This document shows positions 32,344 through 33,682 of a DNA stretch of 33,682 nt, piece after piece. Source of the stretch: Oligoflexia bacterium (GTDB lineage: Bacteria > Bdellovibrionota > UBA1018 > CAIPTA01). The stretch is taken from positions 1 through 33,682 of the forward strand of contig JAMLID010000033.1 of assembly GCA_023954355.1 (NCBI GenBank), read 5' to 3'. The notes under the pieces are model-generated. The model ran no database searches and had not been told where the DNA came from. It saw only the letters and a list, made by a program, of their open reading frames with translations. A program made the translations under genes and the position numbers. Position 1 is the first letter of the stretch. Each line of letters opens with the position of its first letter.

Positions 32344-33664
32344 TTTGCATCCAGATAGATTTTGCTAGAAGTAAGATAGAAGTTAAAAAAACATAAGTAT
32401 AAGAAAGGTGTTTTCTTTTAATGGTTAAAAATAAAAACGGAATTTCTACTAAAAAGAGGATGAAAAAAATCTGTGATATTTTGTAGAGCCAAAAGTCGAG
32501 CTGTGAAAAATAATTATAGGGCAATCGATACCAAGAATTTGAAAATCCTAAATCTCTGCGAAGACTTCTATATAAAACACTCCAATTGGAAATAAAATTA
32601 TTTTGAGTTTCTATCACAGGGAATAAAAATATCGATTTAATAAAAGATTCACTATTTGCGCTTGAAAAGCGTATAAGATCGGGCATCAAAAAAAGTCCAA
32701 AGCTATTTGGATGAAAATGAAAAAAAATCGATTCAGATCGCAGTTCTTCAGGTTTTAACTTATAAGATAGTACGTTCATTGCCATGATTTTTTTACTTGT
32801 TCTTTCTTTGAAAATTTTTCGTATTTGATGTGGGTAGAAAAGGCTAATATCTTCAATTTCGAGAATACGTGAACCTATTGCAACACCGTGGTGAATCCAC
32901 TGACCATAAGTATAGGAAGATACTGTCTCTCCCAAATCAGGAAAACCAGTAGAAAGTTTTCTTGCCTGAAGGTAGCCTTTTTGTTTTTTTGATAAGGAAT
33001 TTTTTAAGGGAATATGTATTTGTCTTTTTGTCCAGCCAGATTGTGTCTGCATAGGGATAACGGCAGTATCGTTAGCTATACTTAAAATTGCGTCTATATC
33101 AGAAATGGTTTTAACATTTTTCATTGGGCCAAATTGCAGCACTCTAGCTGTGGGTTCTGTATATAGATTCTTTCTTTGTATTCTTAGAAGTTCTGGTGTT
33201 AATGACTGAATTAAGGGCTGTCTACAGAAGAAATTTAATCCACCAGAAATAGCCGAGATGCGTTTAGAGCCAAGAGGCTCAAATAAGAAAGGCTTTTCAG
33301 AAGGGAAAATACGTATAGGCAAATCGATAATTGTATTATTACGTAGAGCCTTGGCTGCAAACTCTTGAAAAAAAGGTCCCTCTTCATCTAATGAGCGCGA
33401 GAATTGTAAAAAGTCGTTAATATTATTGATCGATGCGTGATTGATAGAGAGAATTTTGTCGTTAGACATCCAGCCTAAAGAATCAGCAGTGCTACCTTTT
33501 AGTACCTCACAAACCACAGGCTCGGGAGAAAATAAGCGATGCAATGAATAGAGAAAAAGAGAGAGAAAAAAATAAATAGGTAAACGTTTCTTAATAGAAA
33601 ATTTTTGGCAGATGAAAAAACTGCCCACTAAAAATAAGATCAGTGGAATGAGTAGATCGACCAT
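32333..33664 (-). CDS. Membrane-anchored PDZ-domain protein of unknown function
   Basis: The 443-residue protein has two N-terminal hydrophobic segments (about 3-18 and 28-45) and one or two near the C-terminus (about 390-440). The region at about 50-95 has a PDZ-like core (VVCEVLKGSTADSLGWMSNDKILSINHASINNINDFLQF) in the style of RseP or HtrA PDZ domains. A second stretch around 165-215 (VLQFGPMKNVKTISDIDAILSIAN) may be another PDZ-like repeat. There is no HExxH zinc motif and no HtrA-type triad, so it is not an active RseP/HtrA protease. The ATG at 33664 is only 18 bases from the window edge and no ribosome site is visible. Overlaps the downstream GT-C-like gene. Function unknown. Confidence 0.6.
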   Translation of the reverse strand: MVDLLIPLILFLVGSFFICQKFSIKKRLPIYFFLSLFLYSLHRLFSPEPVVCEVLKGSTADSLGWMSNDKILSINHASINNINDFLQFSRSLDEEGPFFQEFAAKALRNNTIIDLPIRIFPSEKPFLFEPLGSKRISAISGGLNFFCRQPLIQSLTPELLRIQRKNLYTEPTARVLQFGPMKNVKTISDIDAILSIANDTAVIPMQTQSGWTKRQIHIPLKNSLSKKQKGYLQARKLSTGFPDLGETVSSYTYGQWIHHGVAIGSRILEIEDISLFYPHQIRKIFKERTSKKIMAMNVLSYKLKPEELRSESIFFHFHPNSFGLFLMPDLIRFSSANSESFIKSIFLFPVIETQNNFISNWSVLYRSLRRDLGFSNSWYRLPYNYFSQLDFWLYKISQIFFILFLVEIPFLFLTIKRKHLSYTYVFLTSILLLAKSIWMQNEL

Positions 33665-33682
33665 TGTTTGCTAAAGGGTAAC

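Noticed and set aside
1..33682. Mobile elements, CRISPR arrays, toxin-antitoxin or defence genes
   Set aside because: No transposase or integrase, no terminal repeats, no spaced direct repeats and no defence-type domains were found on either strand.

Overview
The window is 33.7 kb of AT-rich, gene-dense bacterial chromosome (G+C in the high thirties by eye). The content is diderm and proteobacteria-like: SecDF, FadE, RsmJ, UppP, HU/IHF proteins, lipoboxes, PilZ, and a CHASE/PAS histidine kinase. Low G+C, many short secreted proteins and lipoproteins, a trypsin-like lipoprotein and an HTH protein with a DUF4423/TIGR02147-like tail suggest Bdellovibrionota (Bacteriovorax/Bdellovibrio-like). That placement is inference; no rRNA or other decisive marker is present. 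I saw no tRNA, rRNA, CRISPR array, insertion sequence or prophage, and no gene-free stretch over 300 bases.

Layout. 1-4660 (minus): truncated nhaA, rsmJ, and a one-piece glycine decarboxylase that looks like a GcvPA-GcvPB fusion. 4834-8591 (plus): secD (broken by a one-base frameshift), secF, a lipoprotein and a tandem TM2-domain protein. 8662-10725: serC (mycobacterial-type) and fabD. 10838-13327: membrane di-iron hydroxylase, secreted polysaccharide deacetylase, strong terminator, small secreted protein. 13597-14584: an HTH regulator split by a frameshift at a C6 tract. 14600-18268: divergent CHASE-PAS histidine kinase and trypsin-like lipoprotein. 18271-19857: divergent folE and a double PTPS/QueD-like protein. 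19838-21528 (minus): PilZ protein, cytidine deaminase, small secreted protein. 21575-22909 (minus): class I dihydroorotase with a substituted metal-site residue. 22986-25985: NitT/TauT-type ABC importer (fused double permease plus ATPase) without a binding protein. 26092-29363: fadE and uppP. 29390-30092: two divergent HU/IHF-family genes. 30100-33664 (minus): MgtC-like protein, a polytopic GT-C-like protein and a PDZ membrane protein.

Most of the region is housekeeping: protein export (SecDF), one-carbon and serine metabolism (GcvP, SerC), fatty-acid synthesis and breakdown (FabD, FadE), pyrimidines (PyrC, Cdd), pterins (FolE, PTPS-like), and envelope lipid carrier recycling (UppP). Tight stop/start overlaps (gcvP-rsmJ, secF-lipoprotein, cdd-pilZ, fadE-uppP, PDZ-GT-C) suggest translational coupling.

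I did not find a clear new multigene system. The points most worth a second look are: two homopolymer frameshifts (secD, the HTH regulator); the PTPS-like protein, whose active-site motifs are divided between two halves; the dihydroorotase with Gln for a metal-binding His; the GcvP fusion; several genes whose -10-like boxes sit 6-7 bases before the ATG with no Shine-Dalgarno (possible leaderless mRNAs); and a palindromic operator candidate between the HU/IHF genes.
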